DNA from: Paenibacillus monticola
GTDB lineage: Bacteria > Bacillota > Bacilli > Paenibacillales > Paenibacillaceae
DNA: 64,000 bases
NCBI RefSeq assembly: GCF_009664975.1
Contig: NZ_WJXB01000010.1
Span: 186,001-250,000, forward strand
Direction: 5' to 3'
Shown here: positions 1 to 8,954 of the stretch, piece after piece
Layout: each line of letters opens with the position of its first letter
How positions within the stretch are numbered: the first letter of the stretch is position 1
The notes under the pieces: model-generated
Told to the model about the DNA's origin: nothing
Databases searched by the model: none
Seen by the model: the letters and a program-made list of their open reading frames with translations, nothing else
Position numbers and translations under genes: made by a program

Positions 1-60
1 GTGTGTTAGCCTGATTTAGCCCCTCTCAAACTTGTTTATTAATATATAAGGAGAGTACAT

Positions 61-723
61 ATGCCTTCCTATACAAATAATCGCGATATTTTATACAGTG
101 TGATCAAGAACAGAATCCTGACCATGGAGTACATACCTGGACAAAAGATTTCCGAGCTGGAGATCGCTCAACAAACCAACATCAGCAGAACACCTGTTAG
201 AGAAGCCTTTCTGCGGTTGAGTGAAGAAGGATTGCTGCAGATTGTTCCCCAAAGCGGAACCTATGTTTCCAAAATTGATTTGAAAATGGCTGAAGAAGCC
301 CGTTTTGTCAGACAAAATATTGAAAAAGTCATTGTTGCTAACAGTTGTAAACATATCACTCCTGAGCAAATTGCAAGTATTCAAGATATCATCGATCTGC
401 AGGAATTTTACTCCAATAAGAATCAACCCGAGAAATTTTTCGATTTGGATGAGAAATTCCATTACGCCTTCTATAAGATCGAAAGCAAAGAAAACACCTG
501 GAATTGGCTGCAATCCTTTAACGCTCACCTCAATCGATTCCGGTGGATCAGAAGCTCACTTGTCGAACTGGATTTGAAACTATTGATTGAGCACCATAAT
601 GAAATTCTCAATGTCGTTAAGCTTGGGGATGCCCAAAGAGCCGAAGATTTGATCTCCGAGCACTTGCATCTTATGGTAGACGAAAAAGATATCGTATTAA
701 AAAAATATCCGGACTATTTTTAA
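61..723 (+). CDS. GntR-family (FadR/FCD) transcriptional regulator
   Basis: A 220-residue regulator. The N-terminal winged helix (about residues 10-75) shows the GntR pattern SRTPVREAFLRLSEEGL followed by the wing PQSGTYVS. The C-terminal half is an all-helical, acidic FCD-type ligand domain. FCD regulators often sense hexuronates or related sugar acids (family knowledge). It stands next to, and convergent with, the uxaC-symporter-uxuA operon, so it is the best candidate for that operon's repressor (inference, UxuR/ExuR-like role). The start is supported by AAGGAG five to six bases upstream of the ATG. The gene ends in a shared bidirectional terminator. Confidence 0.88.
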   Translation: MPSYTNNRDILYSVIKNRILTMEYIPGQKISELEIAQQTNISRTPVREAFLRLSEEGLLQIVPQSGTYVSKIDLKMAEEARFVRQNIEKVIVANSCKHITPEQIASIQDIIDLQEFYSNKNQPEKFFDLDEKFHYAFYKIESKENTWNWLQSFNAHLNRFRWIRSSLVELDLKLLIEHHNEILNVVKLGDAQRAEDLISEHLHLMVDEKDIVLKKYPDYF

Positions 724-794
724 AATACACCCCTTAGAACAGCATTGGACAACCTTTTGGGTTTATCCGCTGCAAACTAAGGGGTGTATTTTTG
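723..794. terminator. Bidirectional terminator between the GntR gene and uxuA
   Basis: The arms AATACACCCCTTAG and CTAAGGGGTGTATT form a perfect stem closing a loop of about 40 bases. A-rich and T-rich flanks lie on both sides, so it can serve both convergent genes. Confidence 0.75.
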
Positions 795-800
795 TGCTGT

Positions 801-1880
801 CTATTTAACTTGTGCCATTTTACCGATCGCTTCCCAGAGGCCGTTTAAGTAGGTTACTCCTAACGCTCGGTCGTACAATCCGTATCCAGGTCTGGCTTTC
901 TCTCCCCAGATCATTCTTCCGTGGTCAGGCCGGATATAGCCGGTAAAACCAATATCATGATAAGCTTTCATGATCTCAAACAAGTCCAGAGAGCCGTCAC
1001 AGGACAGATGTGAGGATTCGTCGAAGTCACCATTCTCGTGAATGTAGATATTGCGGACATGTGCAAAGTGAATTCTGCCCATCGCTCCGAACCGTCGGAT
1101 CAACTTCGGAATGTCATTGGAAGGATTTGCTCCCAAGCAGCCCGAACATAAAGTCAATCCGTTATAAGGGCTGTCCACCAGTCCAACAATTCTTTCCAGA
1201 TCCGCTTCGTTCTTAACGATACGCGGCAGGCCAAAGATAGGCCATGGCGGATCATCTGGATGAATGGCAAGTTTCACATCACACTCAATGCAAGTTGGAA
1301 TAACGCCTTCCAAAAAATACTTCAGATTATCAAATAACGTATCTTCAGTAAGCCCTTCATATTTGCTAAACAGATCCTTCAGAGTTGCCATCCGTTCCGG
1401 CTCCCAGCCTGGCAAGGAGAAGCCATTCGCTGAACTTTTGAAGGTTTCCAGCATAGCTGTAGGATCGATTTTGTCGACAACCCCCTGTTCATAGGACAGG
1501 ACGGTGGATTTGTCAGCCAGCTCTTTCGCCAGGTTCGTGCGGGTCCAGTCAAACACGGGCATAAAGTTGTAACAGATGACCTTGATCCCATACTGAGCCA
1601 GATTTCGGATGGTCTGACTATAATTTTCGATGTACTTATCCCGAGTCGGGAGGCCAATTTTGATGTCATCATGAATGTTGACACTTTCAATGATCTCAAG
1701 CTCCAGACCAGCATCCTCGACTTCTTTTTTCAACTTGGCAATTTTCTCTATGGGCCATACTTCTCCGACTGGTACATCAAACAAGGCTCCGACAATCCCC
1801 GTCATTCCGGGAATTTGGCGGATTTGTTCAAGCGTAACGCTATCATCAGTACTGCCGAACCAGCGAAACGTCATTTTCAC
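801..1880 (-). CDS. uxuA: D-mannonate dehydratase
   Basis: A 359-residue enzyme of the UxuA family, which removes water from D-mannonate to give 2-keto-3-deoxy-D-gluconate (KDG) in cytoplasmic hexuronate catabolism. It starts MTFRWFG and has the family hallmarks HPDDPPW (about 207-213), CSGCLG (about 245) and the C-terminal RPDHGRMIWGE (about 318), which carry metal and substrate ligands. The start is GTG at 1880, chosen because AAGGAGTGA lies six bases upstream; an ATG two codons later is the alternative. It is the last gene of the uxaC-symporter-uxuA operon (33-base gap). Its product KDG is the substrate of the kinase encoded at 17986-18927. Confidence 0.96.
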   Translation of the reverse strand: MKMTFRWFGSTDDSVTLEQIRQIPGMTGIVGALFDVPVGEVWPIEKIAKLKKEVEDAGLELEIIESVNIHDDIKIGLPTRDKYIENYSQTIRNLAQYGIKVICYNFMPVFDWTRTNLAKELADKSTVLSYEQGVVDKIDPTAMLETFKSSANGFSLPGWEPERMATLKDLFSKYEGLTEDTLFDNLKYFLEGVIPTCIECDVKLAIHPDDPPWPIFGLPRIVKNEADLERIVGLVDSPYNGLTLCSGCLGANPSNDIPKLIRRFGAMGRIHFAHVRNIYIHENGDFDESSHLSCDGSLDLFEIMKAYHDIGFTGYIRPDHGRMIWGEKARPGYGLYDRALGVTYLNGLWEAIGKMAQVK

Positions 1881-1913
1881 AAAATATCACTCCTTTATTA
1901 TTAATGTTGGTGA

Positions 1914-3410
1914 TCAGCTTGGCCAGACATCCTCATAGCGGTAACCTGTCAAATTTTCGACTACAGCCTTAGTTTCCGGAGTAACATCCTTTTTGGAGCC
2001 ATTGTTTTTCAAACGTTCGACTTCCGTCACCAGGATACCATGTGTTCTTTTATTCAGTTTGAAGGTCAAAGCGAACAGCAGGGCTAACAGCAGCAAGGAA
2101 CCTGCTCCAATCAACAAGGTATTTGAAATAGTTGATATTGCTAGAGCGGATTGAACTGTTTCTCCTTTGACAAAACCGCTTTCCTGTAAGACAAGACCTA
2201 CACAGAAGGTCGCAATAGCAACTGTAGTTTTTCTACCAAAAGTCATAACGGCTGCGAACAAGCCTTCACGTCTTTTTTTAGTAATCATCTCGTCAACGTC
2301 GGGAATGAACGGAAATACGTTCCATGGCGTAAACTCCAGTAAGCATCTGCCGATTTGGTAAAATGCCGCGAGAACAAACAGGATGGCAATCTTTGAGCTC
2401 GGATCAAACATATAGACGCTATAGAAACCTAAAATACAGATAAACATCGTCGTATAGGAGATTGCATACAATCTCGATGGACCAAATTTAATAATAGCCA
2501 ATCCTGCGAGCAGGGTAACTGGCAAACCAATGATGCTTAAGGAAAGCAAGTCGGCTGCCCGGGACGATGAAATGTTCAGAGCGAATACACAGAAGAATAC
2601 AAATAAGGTGTTGAATATATCCTTTGCCGTAAAAGACAGTAAATAAATAACTAAATGTTTGCGGAAAGCCTTGACTTTGAAAGTGGAGCCATAGTCTTTG
2701 AATAAGCCTCCAAGTGATTTTAATTGCTCGCCAAACGTTTTCTTTACTACTTTCTGCTCCATCTCTTCTATCATTGCTGGCGTCAGGTCTCTTTCCCAAG
2801 TTACTTTGTAGGAAATAAATACGCAGATCGCGAACAGAATAGCGAAGATCAAGCCGTTAAGAAAATAGGCATAAGCGTTGTCATCCCCGAAATAGGCGAT
2901 CAATCGTCCTGGGATAAACGTGGCCAAGAACGTACCGAGTGCAGAGATAAACATACGGGCGGTAGATAGCTTAGTTCGTTCATTGAATTTTTTGGTCATT
3001 TCTGAAGGAAGCGTCTCCCACGGAATCAATACCATAGCCGCAATGATTTCAAACAAGAGATAACAGATCAGGTAGAACCAATAACTCATACCCGTTACCC
3101 ATAGCAATGAGTACATCAGCATTAAGGGTGATCCGATCAGCAGAAAGAATTTTCTTCTGCCGAATTTTTTGCCTAACTTCGTTTTGTAGAAGTGATCGGT
3201 GATGGTGCCCATAAATAAACTTACGATGGCATCAACGATTCGCGCGATCGCTACTATCGATGCAGCCTTAACCGGAGACATTCCGACAAACGTTGTATAG
3301 TAGAATAGCAGCCAAGCTCCGATAATGGTGAAGGCACCCCCGCCCATCAAATCCGTTAATCCGTAACCGATACTGACTGGGATGGTTACTACTTTGTTCT
3401 TCTTCGACAT
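1914..3410 (-). CDS. GPH-family sugar:cation symporter (MFS), probable hexuronide importer
   Basis: A 498-residue integral membrane protein with about twelve hydrophobic segments. The N-terminus (GYGLTDLMGGGAFTIIG) and the basic loop after the second helix region (TDHFYKTKLGKKFGRRKFF) are typical of the glycoside-pentoside-hexuronide:cation symporter family (MelB, UidB/GusB, YicJ types). It lies between uxaC and uxuA in one operon, so glucuronate, galacturonate or a glucuronide is the likely cargo (inference). The C-terminal tail of about 40 residues is charged and presumably cytoplasmic. The ATG is preceded by a good AGGAG site. Confidence 0.9.
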   Translation of the reverse strand: MSKKNKVVTIPVSIGYGLTDLMGGGAFTIIGAWLLFYYTTFVGMSPVKAASIVAIARIVDAIVSLFMGTITDHFYKTKLGKKFGRRKFFLLIGSPLMLMYSLLWVTGMSYWFYLICYLLFEIIAAMVLIPWETLPSEMTKKFNERTKLSTARMFISALGTFLATFIPGRLIAYFGDDNAYAYFLNGLIFAILFAICVFISYKVTWERDLTPAMIEEMEQKVVKKTFGEQLKSLGGLFKDYGSTFKVKAFRKHLVIYLLSFTAKDIFNTLFVFFCVFALNISSSRAADLLSLSIIGLPVTLLAGLAIIKFGPSRLYAISYTTMFICILGFYSVYMFDPSSKIAILFVLAAFYQIGRCLLEFTPWNVFPFIPDVDEMITKKRREGLFAAVMTFGRKTTVAIATFCVGLVLQESGFVKGETVQSALAISTISNTLLIGAGSLLLLALLFALTFKLNKRTHGILVTEVERLKNNGSKKDVTPETKAVVENLTGYRYEDVWPS

Positions 3411-3459
3411 TGTTAATTTCCTCCTAATGAATGATTACAAGGTAATGTGCTATATTTTC

Positions 3460-4863
3460 TTAGAATTTGAAAAAGGATTTGGCGTTGTTATAACTAATGT
3501 TCTCAATCAGCTTCTTTAGTAGCTCCTGATCATCCGGTATTTCTCCGTCTTCAACCCATTGGCCAACCAAATTGCAGAGAATACGACGGAAATACTCATG
3601 TCTTGTATAGGAGATGAAACTGCGTGAGTCGGTCAGCATTCCCACAAAATTCATTAACAGCCCTTGATCGGCCAAAGTAGTCAATTGCCGGATCATTCCC
3701 CGCTTGGTATCACTGAACCACCAGCCTGAGCCAAACTGAATGCTGGACTTGACCGAACCTGACTTCTGGAAATTCCCGATAGCCGAAGCAACAATATCGT
3801 TTACCCCTGGGTTTAGGTTGTACAGAATCGTTTTGGGAAGAGCGTCATTCTCCTCCATCGCGTTCAACAATTGATTCAGGTTTTCGGCGATATTGGGTTG
3901 GTCATAAATGGAATCATACCCTGTGTTGGCTCCAATCTTACGATACATGGCGGTATTATTACTGCGAATAGCTCCGAAATGAACTTGCATAGTCCAATTT
4001 CTTTTTTTGTAGGAACTGGCAAGGGACAAGATCACAGCTGTTGTAAATTTCACTTCTTCTTCTGTCGATAACGCGATTCCGCTCATTTTCTTCTGGAACA
4101 TCGCTTCTTGCTCCACTTCACTTGATACCGAATACTCAATCTTCATTAAGCCGTGATCTGACAAACGACCACCTCTCTGATGAAAGTATTCCACTCGTTC
4201 ATCAAGCGCACTCAGGAAGCTGTTGAAATTCTCTACTTTTTGGGAAGTGCATTTTTGTAGTTTTGTGACAAAATTCACAAGTACCTCTGCTGAAGGGTCC
4301 AAAGCTTCGTCCGGACGAAATGTCGGCAGTACCTTGGTCGAGAAATCCGCAACTTTTGAAATAGCTTCATGATATTCCAACGTATCACAGGGAGCATCCG
4401 TCGTGCAGATTACTTCCACGTTCGACTGTTCAATCAATCCTCTGGGTGTGAATTGTGGTTGTTTAAGCATTTCATTGCATTGATTCCACACTTTCTCCCA
4501 ATTCGATCCATTCAATACTTCATTGATTCCGAAGTACTTCTTCAGTTCCAGATGGGTCCAATGATACAGCGGGTTGCCCACGCAGGATTCAACGGTTTCG
4601 GCCCAAGCTTTAAACTTCTCATCAGGGCTTGCATTACCTGTTATCTTCTCTTCAGGAACGCCATTGGCGCGCATTGCTCTCCATTTATAATGGTCTCCCG
4701 CCAGCCAAAGATCAGTAATTGTCGCAAAAGGTTTATTCTCGGCAATTTCTTTCGGGTCCAGATGGCAATGATAGTCGATAATAGGCTGCGGTTCCGCAAA
4801 CTCATGATAGAGTTTTTTCGCCGTCTTATTGTTTAAAATAAAGTCATTTCCGATAAATTCCAT
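3460..4863 (-). CDS. uxaC: Glucuronate/uronate isomerase
   Basis: A 467-residue member of the UxaC family (amidohydrolase-fold uronate isomerases), converting D-glucuronate to D-fructuronate and D-galacturonate to D-tagaturonate. The N-terminal metal-binding motif YHCHLDP is at about residues 33-39. Further family landmarks are VEVICTTDAPCDTLEYH (about 149-165), WTMQVHFGAIRSNN (about 291-304) and the late MLTDSRSFISYTRHEYFRR segment. It is the first gene of the operon, so the regulatory sites at 4956-5007 should govern the whole pathway. The next step, fructuronate reduction (uxuB), is not encoded here. Confidence 0.96.
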   Translation of the reverse strand: MEFIGNDFILNNKTAKKLYHEFAEPQPIIDYHCHLDPKEIAENKPFATITDLWLAGDHYKWRAMRANGVPEEKITGNASPDEKFKAWAETVESCVGNPLYHWTHLELKKYFGINEVLNGSNWEKVWNQCNEMLKQPQFTPRGLIEQSNVEVICTTDAPCDTLEYHEAISKVADFSTKVLPTFRPDEALDPSAEVLVNFVTKLQKCTSQKVENFNSFLSALDERVEYFHQRGGRLSDHGLMKIEYSVSSEVEQEAMFQKKMSGIALSTEEEVKFTTAVILSLASSYKKRNWTMQVHFGAIRSNNTAMYRKIGANTGYDSIYDQPNIAENLNQLLNAMEENDALPKTILYNLNPGVNDIVASAIGNFQKSGSVKSSIQFGSGWWFSDTKRGMIRQLTTLADQGLLMNFVGMLTDSRSFISYTRHEYFRRILCNLVGQWVEDGEIPDDQELLKKLIENISYNNAKSFFKF

Positions 4864-4955
4864 GTTTTCATATCTCCTTTACCAATTTATAAGAGTAATC
4901 GATGAAAAGTTTAGATAGCGTTTTCAAAAGTGGTATATTAGTATATTATTATATA

Positions 4956-4970
4956 TGATTAGCGTTTACA
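4956..4970 (-). promoter_or_regulatory. Candidate catabolite-responsive element (cre) before uxaC
   Basis: Read on the minus strand, TGTAAACGCTAATCA matches the CcpA cre consensus TGWAANCGNTNWCA at 12 positions, with the final CA displaced by one base. It lies about 95-105 bases before uxaC, where carbon-catabolite control of a hexuronate operon is expected. This is a consensus match by eye only. Confidence 0.45.
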
Positions 4971-4979
4971 AGCTATAAA

Positions 4980-5007
4980 TGTCGAAAGTTATGAATATTC
5001 TTCGACA
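4980..5007 (-). promoter_or_regulatory. Inverted repeat, candidate operator of the uxaC operon
   Basis: A perfect 7-bp inverted repeat, TGTCGAA-N14-TTCGACA, lies just downstream (minus strand) of a TATAAT hexamer near 5015. That is a position where a bound repressor would block transcription. The adjacent GntR/FCD regulator is the natural candidate binder, but the match to a known GntR site is not established. Confidence 0.4.
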
Positions 5008-5037
5008 CTAATTATAAAATTAAATTTGAACATCAAA

Positions 5038-5090
5038 AAAAACCACTATCTACTAGACCATTTAATGTCTAAGTAGATAGTGGTTTTCTT
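5038..5090 (-). terminator. Rho-independent terminator after the GNAT gene
   Basis: The stem AAAACCACTATCTACT pairs with AGTAGATAGTGGTTTT with one bulge, and on the minus strand it is followed by eight Ts. It ends the hemW-GNAT direction transcript and insulates it from the uxaC promoter. Confidence 0.8.
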
Positions 5091-5118
5091 ATACAAAGTA
5101 ACTTTGCGTAGTCCACAA

Positions 5119-5628
5119 TTAGTTCAGTATTTTGAGCACAGCAATTTCATCGCAGGCGTTCTGCTTCTTACAGTTTATGCAATCGGTCCAGACTTTTTCA
5201 GGGAAAATCTCTTTCTCGACCACTGCGAATCCGTTTCTCAGGAAAAAATCGACGGCATAGGTGAGGGCCATGATTTTCGGAATTTTCTGGCGTCTGGCCT
5301 CTTCAACCAGCTTCACCAAAATTAAGGTGCCTATTCCTTTGCCTCTACCTTCGTCACTCAGGCCAATCGAACGAACCTCTACGAGATCATTCCCCAGTCT
5401 GAAGAGCGAACCGCAGCCCACAAACTTACCATTAATTTCAGCAACAACGAACTGATCGATCTGGCGCTCCAGAGCTTTGCGAGAACGGGGCAGCATGATA
5501 CCGCGCTGAGCATATTCTTCTATCATCAGATACAGCGGTTCAACATCTTCCGCCTTGGCATTTCTACATATCACTTTTGCATCTCCATTAGAAGAAGAAT
5601 GGCGGATCATTTCCGTTTTGGCAAGCAC
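5119..5628 (-). CDS. GNAT-family N-acetyltransferase, ArgA-like
   Basis: A 169-residue acetyltransferase. The acetyl-CoA-binding motif is visible as GLSDEGRGKGIGTLILVKLVEEARR (core RGKGIGT at about residue 95), preceded by the beta strand ENLVEVRSIG-like segment VEVRSIG. The C-terminus carries four cysteines in KVWTDCINCKKQNAC (about 145-159), a cluster seen in ArgA-like acetyltransferases of Firmicutes. The substrate is unknown; an amino acid such as glutamate is one possibility from the ArgA resemblance. A GTG start at 5628 is favoured by AGGGGTGA six bases upstream. It is co-directional with hemW upstream. Confidence 0.85.
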   Translation of the reverse strand: MLAKTEMIRHSSSNGDAKVICRNAKAEDVEPLYLMIEEYAQRGIMLPRSRKALERQIDQFVVAEINGKFVGCGSLFRLGNDLVEVRSIGLSDEGRGKGIGTLILVKLVEEARRQKIPKIMALTYAVDFFLRNGFAVVEKEIFPEKVWTDCINCKKQNACDEIAVLKILN

Positions 5629-5704
5629 TCTGAATCACCCCTCTGTTTGATAATATGAATAAATATACAACAGAGTGAATTACAATTCAAGAGTTATTTT
5701 AAAA

Positions 5705-6877
5705 TTAAACCTCTGTCAGAGCCCCGACAAATTCGCCAAATACATCATTTCCAAAAAGGACGCCTTGGTTGCTCAGTCGATAGATGCCCCCGACGTGCTC
5801 CAGTAAGCCCGCATGCACCATTTTATGCAATGATTTGGCGAACACATCCTCAAGCGTCTGTCCGAATTGCGCTTGGAACGCCGTATTAGACACCCCTTCA
5901 CGAAGACGCAGGCCCACCATCATAAAATCCTCCATCGCCTCTAGCTGCGAAATGGGGAACGAATCAAGCTGTGGCAGCCCCTTACGGGTTGCTTCAATAT
6001 AAGGATTGACTCCCTTAATGTTTACATGACGCTGCCGCTTAACATAACCATGCGCCCCTGCACCCAGACCATAATAGTCTTCATTGTGCCAGTACGTAAT
6101 GTTATGACGGCTCTCCATCCCAGGCTTGGCAAAGTTGCTGATCTCATATTGATCGTAACCTGCTGCCTTCATCGAAGACATAAGAAGCAGATACATCTCC
6201 AACTCATCCTCTTCATTAGGAAGCGGGAGCTTATTCTTATTAAACATTGTATGAAAAAGTGTGTTCTCCTCTACCTTGAGGCTATATATCGAATAATGGG
6301 GCAGATCAAGCTCCAACGCTTTGCGTATGCTCTCGGCCAGCATAGCCACGGTCTGGTTCGGCAACCCAAACATGAGATCGATCGACAGGTTATGGAGTCC
6401 AGCCGCACGTGCATTCTCCAGGCTGCGATATACATCATCTACATCATGAATCCGCCCAATGCCGCTTAGCAGTTCATTCTGAAAGGCTTGAACACCGAAG
6501 CTCACCCGATTTACGCCGCCGTCTTTCATCACAGCCAGCTTATCAGGGTCGGTTGTCCCGGGATTGGCTTCCATCGAGAACTCTATATTGTCATCCCAAT
6601 TCGGGAAGTGTGTTCGTATGGATTTCAGGAAGTAGGCCATTTCATCGGGCTTCAGCACCGTTGGCGTACCTCCACCTACAAAAATAGTCTTGATCACCCC
6701 AGGTGGAGTGTTCTGAACAGTCAGTTCCATCTCCCGGTCCAAGGCGCGCAGGTAATCCATAACCGGCTGATCCTTCAGGACATAGGAATTAAAATCACAA
6801 TAAAAGCACTTATTCGTGCAAAAAGGGATATGAATATATACGGCCTCAGGGGGACGGCTGGTAGGTTGGGTTGTCAT
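5705..6877 (-). CDS. hemW: Radical SAM family heme chaperone HemW
   Basis: A 390-residue radical-SAM protein. The 4Fe-4S ligating triad is visible in FCTNKCFYCDFN (Cys20, Cys24, Cys27), with GGGTPT and the SMEANPGT segment as SAM-binding landmarks. It lacks the extra N-terminal region of true coproporphyrinogen dehydrogenase HemN; HemW proteins bind heme and pass it on (family knowledge). It follows lepA in the same direction, the usual Firmicute order. In many relatives hrcA-grpE-dnaK comes next, but here a GNAT gene and then the hexuronate operon follow. ATG with AAAGGAG upstream. Confidence 0.93.
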   Translation of the reverse strand: MTTQPTSRPPEAVYIHIPFCTNKCFYCDFNSYVLKDQPVMDYLRALDREMELTVQNTPPGVIKTIFVGGGTPTVLKPDEMAYFLKSIRTHFPNWDDNIEFSMEANPGTTDPDKLAVMKDGGVNRVSFGVQAFQNELLSGIGRIHDVDDVYRSLENARAAGLHNLSIDLMFGLPNQTVAMLAESIRKALELDLPHYSIYSLKVEENTLFHTMFNKNKLPLPNEEDELEMYLLLMSSMKAAGYDQYEISNFAKPGMESRHNITYWHNEDYYGLGAGAHGYVKRQRHVNIKGVNPYIEATRKGLPQLDSFPISQLEAMEDFMMVGLRLREGVSNTAFQAQFGQTLEDVFAKSLHKMVHAGLLEHVGGIYRLSNQGVLFGNDVFGEFVGALTEV

Positions 6878-6935
6878 AGCTGTCTCCTTTACTGTTTAAA
6901 ATTTGAGATTAACTTACCTAGCTAAAAAGCCAGAA

Positions 6936-6959
6936 AAGGGAAGCCGTCAGGCTTCCCTT
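6936..6959 (-). terminator. Terminator after lepA
   Basis: AAGGGAAGCC-GTCA-GGCTTCCCTT is a perfect ten-pair stem followed on the minus strand by TTTTCTGGCTTTTT. It lies between lepA and hemW, so hemW may be partly uncoupled from lepA. Confidence 0.75.
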
Positions 6960-6987
6960 GCAGTTGCATTGCTTACGCGTCTTAAAC

Positions 6988-8799
6988 TTAATCGATTTCC
7001 AGCACAGCCATGAACGCTTCCTGCGGCACTTCGACACTGCCGACCTGCTTCATGCGCTTCTTGCCTTCCTTCTGTTTCTCAAGCAGCTTGCGCTTACGTG
7101 AAATGTCACCGCCATAACATTTAGCCAGGACGTTCTTGCGCATAGCCTTAACGGTTTCTCGCGCAACAACCTTTGTCCCGACAGAAGCCTGAATCGGCAC
7201 CTCGAACATTTGGCGTGGGATGATGCCGCGCAGCTTCTCGCAAATGACGCGTCCGCGGTTATAAGCACGGTCACGGTGAACGATGAAGGACAAAGCATCG
7301 ACCTGTTCGTTGTTCAGCAGAATGTCCATTTTGACCAGGTTCGAGCGGCGGTAGCCGGATACTTCATAATCATAGGAAGCATAACCCTTTGTACCGGACT
7401 TCAGCTGATCGAAGAAATCATAGACGATTTCCGACAGTGGAATCTCATAGGTGATCGTAACCCGGCTGGTATCCAGATACTCCATATTAACGAACTCGCC
7501 ACGTTTATTCTGGCACAGTTCCATAACGGTACCCACGTAGTCATTCGGCACGATGATTCCGGCCTTGACGTAAGGTTCTTCAATATAATCAATGGTGCCA
7601 ATTTCCGGATAATGCGACGGGTTGTCGATCGTTAACGTTTCACCACTTGTCAGCATAATGCGGTAAATAACACTCGGTGCGGTTGTGATCAGCGGCAGAT
7701 CGAACTCCCGTTCAATCCGTTCCTGAATAATCTCCATATGCAGCAAACCAAGGAATCCACAGCGGAAACCAAATCCGAGTGCACTTGAGCTTTCCGGCTC
7801 AAAACTAAGCGATGCATCGTTCAATTGCAGTTTCTCCAGCGCTTCGCGCAGATCGTTATAATCGGATGTTTCGATGGGATACAGACCGCAGTATACCATT
7901 GGGTTAATTTTGCGGTAACCTGGGAGCGGTTCAGGTGTCGGATTCTTGGCATCCGTTACCGTATCACCGACACGGGTATCTCCGACATGCTTGATACCGG
8001 CTACAATGAAACCAACATCGCCAATATTCAGCTCATCCACGATGGTCATACGCGGCATGAACGCACCAACCTCAATGACTTCAAAGGTTTTTTCGGTAGC
8101 CATCATCTTAATCTTGGAGCCGGCCCGAATACTGCCGTCCACAACGCGAACATAGACGATAACACCCTTATAAGGATCGTAATGGGAGTCAAAGATCAAC
8201 GCCTTCAGCGGTTGTGTGGAATCACCCGTTGGAGCAGGCACCTGCTTCACTACCTGTTCCAGTATTTCTTTTATCCCAATACCGGATTTACCTGAGGCCA
8301 TAACCGCTTCACTGGTATCCAGTCCAATAACGTCTTCGATTTCCTGCTTAACCCGTTCCGGGTCAGCGTTGGGCAGATCGATCTTGTTGATAACCGGGAG
8401 AATCTCCAGGTTGTTATCCAGTGCAAGATACACGTTAGCGAGCGTCTGTGCTTCGATGCCTTGAGCCGCATCCACGACCAGCAGCGCACCTTCGCAAGCG
8501 GCCAGCGAGCGGGAGACTTCATAAGTGAAATCGACATGCCCTGGTGTATCGATCAGATTGAGAAAATAATCCACACCATCGTCAGCGCGATAGGTGAGGC
8601 GTACGGCCTGCAGTTTTATCGTTATACCGCGTTCGCGCTCCAGATCCATTTGGTCGAGTACCTGTTCCTGCATTTCCCGTGAGCTAAGTGCACCCGTGTA
8701 TTCCAAAATGCGGTCAGCCAGTGTCGATTTACCATGGTCTATATGTGCAATAATCGAGAAATTGCGGATTTGTTGTTGTCTTTTCTGTACGTCAGTCAT
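6988..8799 (-). CDS. lepA: Elongation factor 4 (LepA), ribosomal back-translocase GTPase
   Basis: A 603-residue translational GTPase of standard length. The P-loop AHIDHGKST is at about 18-26, the G3 box DTPGHVDF near residue 84 and the G4 box NKID near residue 138. The C-terminal LepA-specific domain ends RKRKLLEKQKEGKKRMKQVGSV, rich in lysine. EF4 acts on stalled or mistranslocated ribosomes (family knowledge). Location after spoIIP and the yqxA-like gene matches the B. subtilis order gpr-spoIIP-yqxA-lepA-hemW. ATG preceded by GGGGTAAGGA. Confidence 0.98.
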   Translation of the reverse strand: MTDVQKRQQQIRNFSIIAHIDHGKSTLADRILEYTGALSSREMQEQVLDQMDLERERGITIKLQAVRLTYRADDGVDYFLNLIDTPGHVDFTYEVSRSLAACEGALLVVDAAQGIEAQTLANVYLALDNNLEILPVINKIDLPNADPERVKQEIEDVIGLDTSEAVMASGKSGIGIKEILEQVVKQVPAPTGDSTQPLKALIFDSHYDPYKGVIVYVRVVDGSIRAGSKIKMMATEKTFEVIEVGAFMPRMTIVDELNIGDVGFIVAGIKHVGDTRVGDTVTDAKNPTPEPLPGYRKINPMVYCGLYPIETSDYNDLREALEKLQLNDASLSFEPESSSALGFGFRCGFLGLLHMEIIQERIEREFDLPLITTAPSVIYRIMLTSGETLTIDNPSHYPEIGTIDYIEEPYVKAGIIVPNDYVGTVMELCQNKRGEFVNMEYLDTSRVTITYEIPLSEIVYDFFDQLKSGTKGYASYDYEVSGYRRSNLVKMDILLNNEQVDALSFIVHRDRAYNRGRVICEKLRGIIPRQMFEVPIQASVGTKVVARETVKAMRKNVLAKCYGGDISRKRKLLEKQKEGKKRMKQVGSVEVPQEAFMAVLEID

Positions 8800-8883
8800 T
8801 CCTTACCCCCACAGACAGCCTGATGTTAATCCACTTATTATAACAGTACAAGCTTCCCCCATCAATCCCGCACGGACTTCAAA

Positions 8884-8938
8884 AAAAAGAAACAGCTATA
8901 ACACGATAACTCGATAACGTGTAATAACCGTTTCTTCT
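8884..8938 (-). terminator. Imperfect hairpin/terminator after the spoIIP transcript
   Basis: AGAAAC...GTTTCT arms with an inner ACACGATAA/TTATCGTGT-like pairing are followed on the minus strand by an uninterrupted T run (TTTTTTTT). It lies between the yqxA-like gene and lepA. Confidence 0.6.
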
Positions 8939-8954
8939 AAATTCTTCTGCTGAA

